In this document: positions 13,497 through 13,532 of the stretch, one piece after another
Layout of the letters: every line of letters begins with the position of its first letter
Position numbering within the stretch: the stretch's first letter is position 1
Source of the DNA: an uncultured Clostridia bacterium
GTDB lineage: Bacteria; Bacillota_A; Clostridia; Oscillospirales; Oscillospiraceae
Length of the DNA: 13,532 bases
Direction: 5' to 3'
Assembly: GCA_946059285.1 (NCBI GenBank)
Contig: CAMGMW010000013.1
Span: forward strand, 1 to 13,532
The notes under the pieces: generated by a model
The model's input: only the letters and a program-made list of their open reading frames with translations
Database searches by the model: none
Told to the model about the DNA's origin: nothing
Position numbers and translations under genes: made by a program

Positions 13497-13516
13497 GTGT
13501 TACACTTTTGCAAAAG
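13497..13516. promoter_or_regulatory. Two adjacent palindromes upstream of the acyl operon promoter
   Basis: GTGTTACAC (13497-13505) and CTTTTGCAAAAG (13505-13516) are perfect palindromes sharing one base, about 50 bases upstream of the -35 box. They could be operator sites for a regulator of the operon or belong to a gene beyond the window edge. No known binding motif is claimed. Confidence 0.3.
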
Positions 13517-13532
13517 AATAAAGGACGATTTT

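Noticed and set aside
1..13532. CRISPR array, rRNA, insertion sequence or integrase
   Set aside because: No regularly spaced direct repeats, rRNA-like stretches, transposase or recombinase motifs were seen on either strand.

Overview
The window looks like a chromosomal segment from a GC-rich anaerobic Firmicute, probably a gut-type Clostridia (Oscillospiraceae-like). This is inferred from strong GGAGG-type ribosome sites, many 4-base ATGA overlaps, a PBSX/Firmicutes-like phage structural block and a textbook sigma-A promoter. Genus cannot be fixed from the sequence. Two blocks face each other and converge on a terminator hairpin at 7870-7899.

Positions 1-7800 (plus strand) are a tightly packed phage head and contractile-tail module. 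In order it holds the large terminase C-terminus (cut by the window edge), portal, an HK97/S78-type maturation protease with an apparent nested scaffold, a small head (decoration-like) protein, the major capsid protein, three small head-tail connector/completion proteins, tail sheath, a putative tail tube, a small tail protein and a gpD/XkdQ-like baseplate hub. Every reading frame is intact. The block nevertheless stops after the hub: no tape measure, spike, baseplate wedge, fibre, lysis or integrase gene lies in the window, and the next gene is an ordinary host gene on the opposite strand. This suggests a truncated or partly domesticated prophage, or a phage whose remaining genes lie elsewhere.

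Positions 7910-9334 (minus strand) encode a PepD-type M20 aminoacyl-histidine dipeptidase. The roughly 180-base gap before it holds two overlapping hairpins and a separate inverted repeat.

Positions 9514-13391 (minus strand) form a compact five-gene acyl-transfer operon behind a clear promoter (TTGACT-17-TATAAT). Its genes encode an acyl-AMP ligase with its own C-terminal carrier-protein domain, two PlsC/LPLAT acyltransferases, a free acyl carrier protein and a small LRAT/NC-fold cysteine enzyme. All four junctions are overlapping or within 6 bases, so the proteins are probably made together. The simplest reading is activation of free fatty acids, loading onto carrier proteins, esterification by the two acyltransferases and a further acyl transfer or deacylation by the LRAT-like enzyme. 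The ligase and acyltransferase parts recall an unfused E. coli Aas, but the two carrier sites and the LRAT-like enzyme go beyond it. This is the most interesting system in the window.
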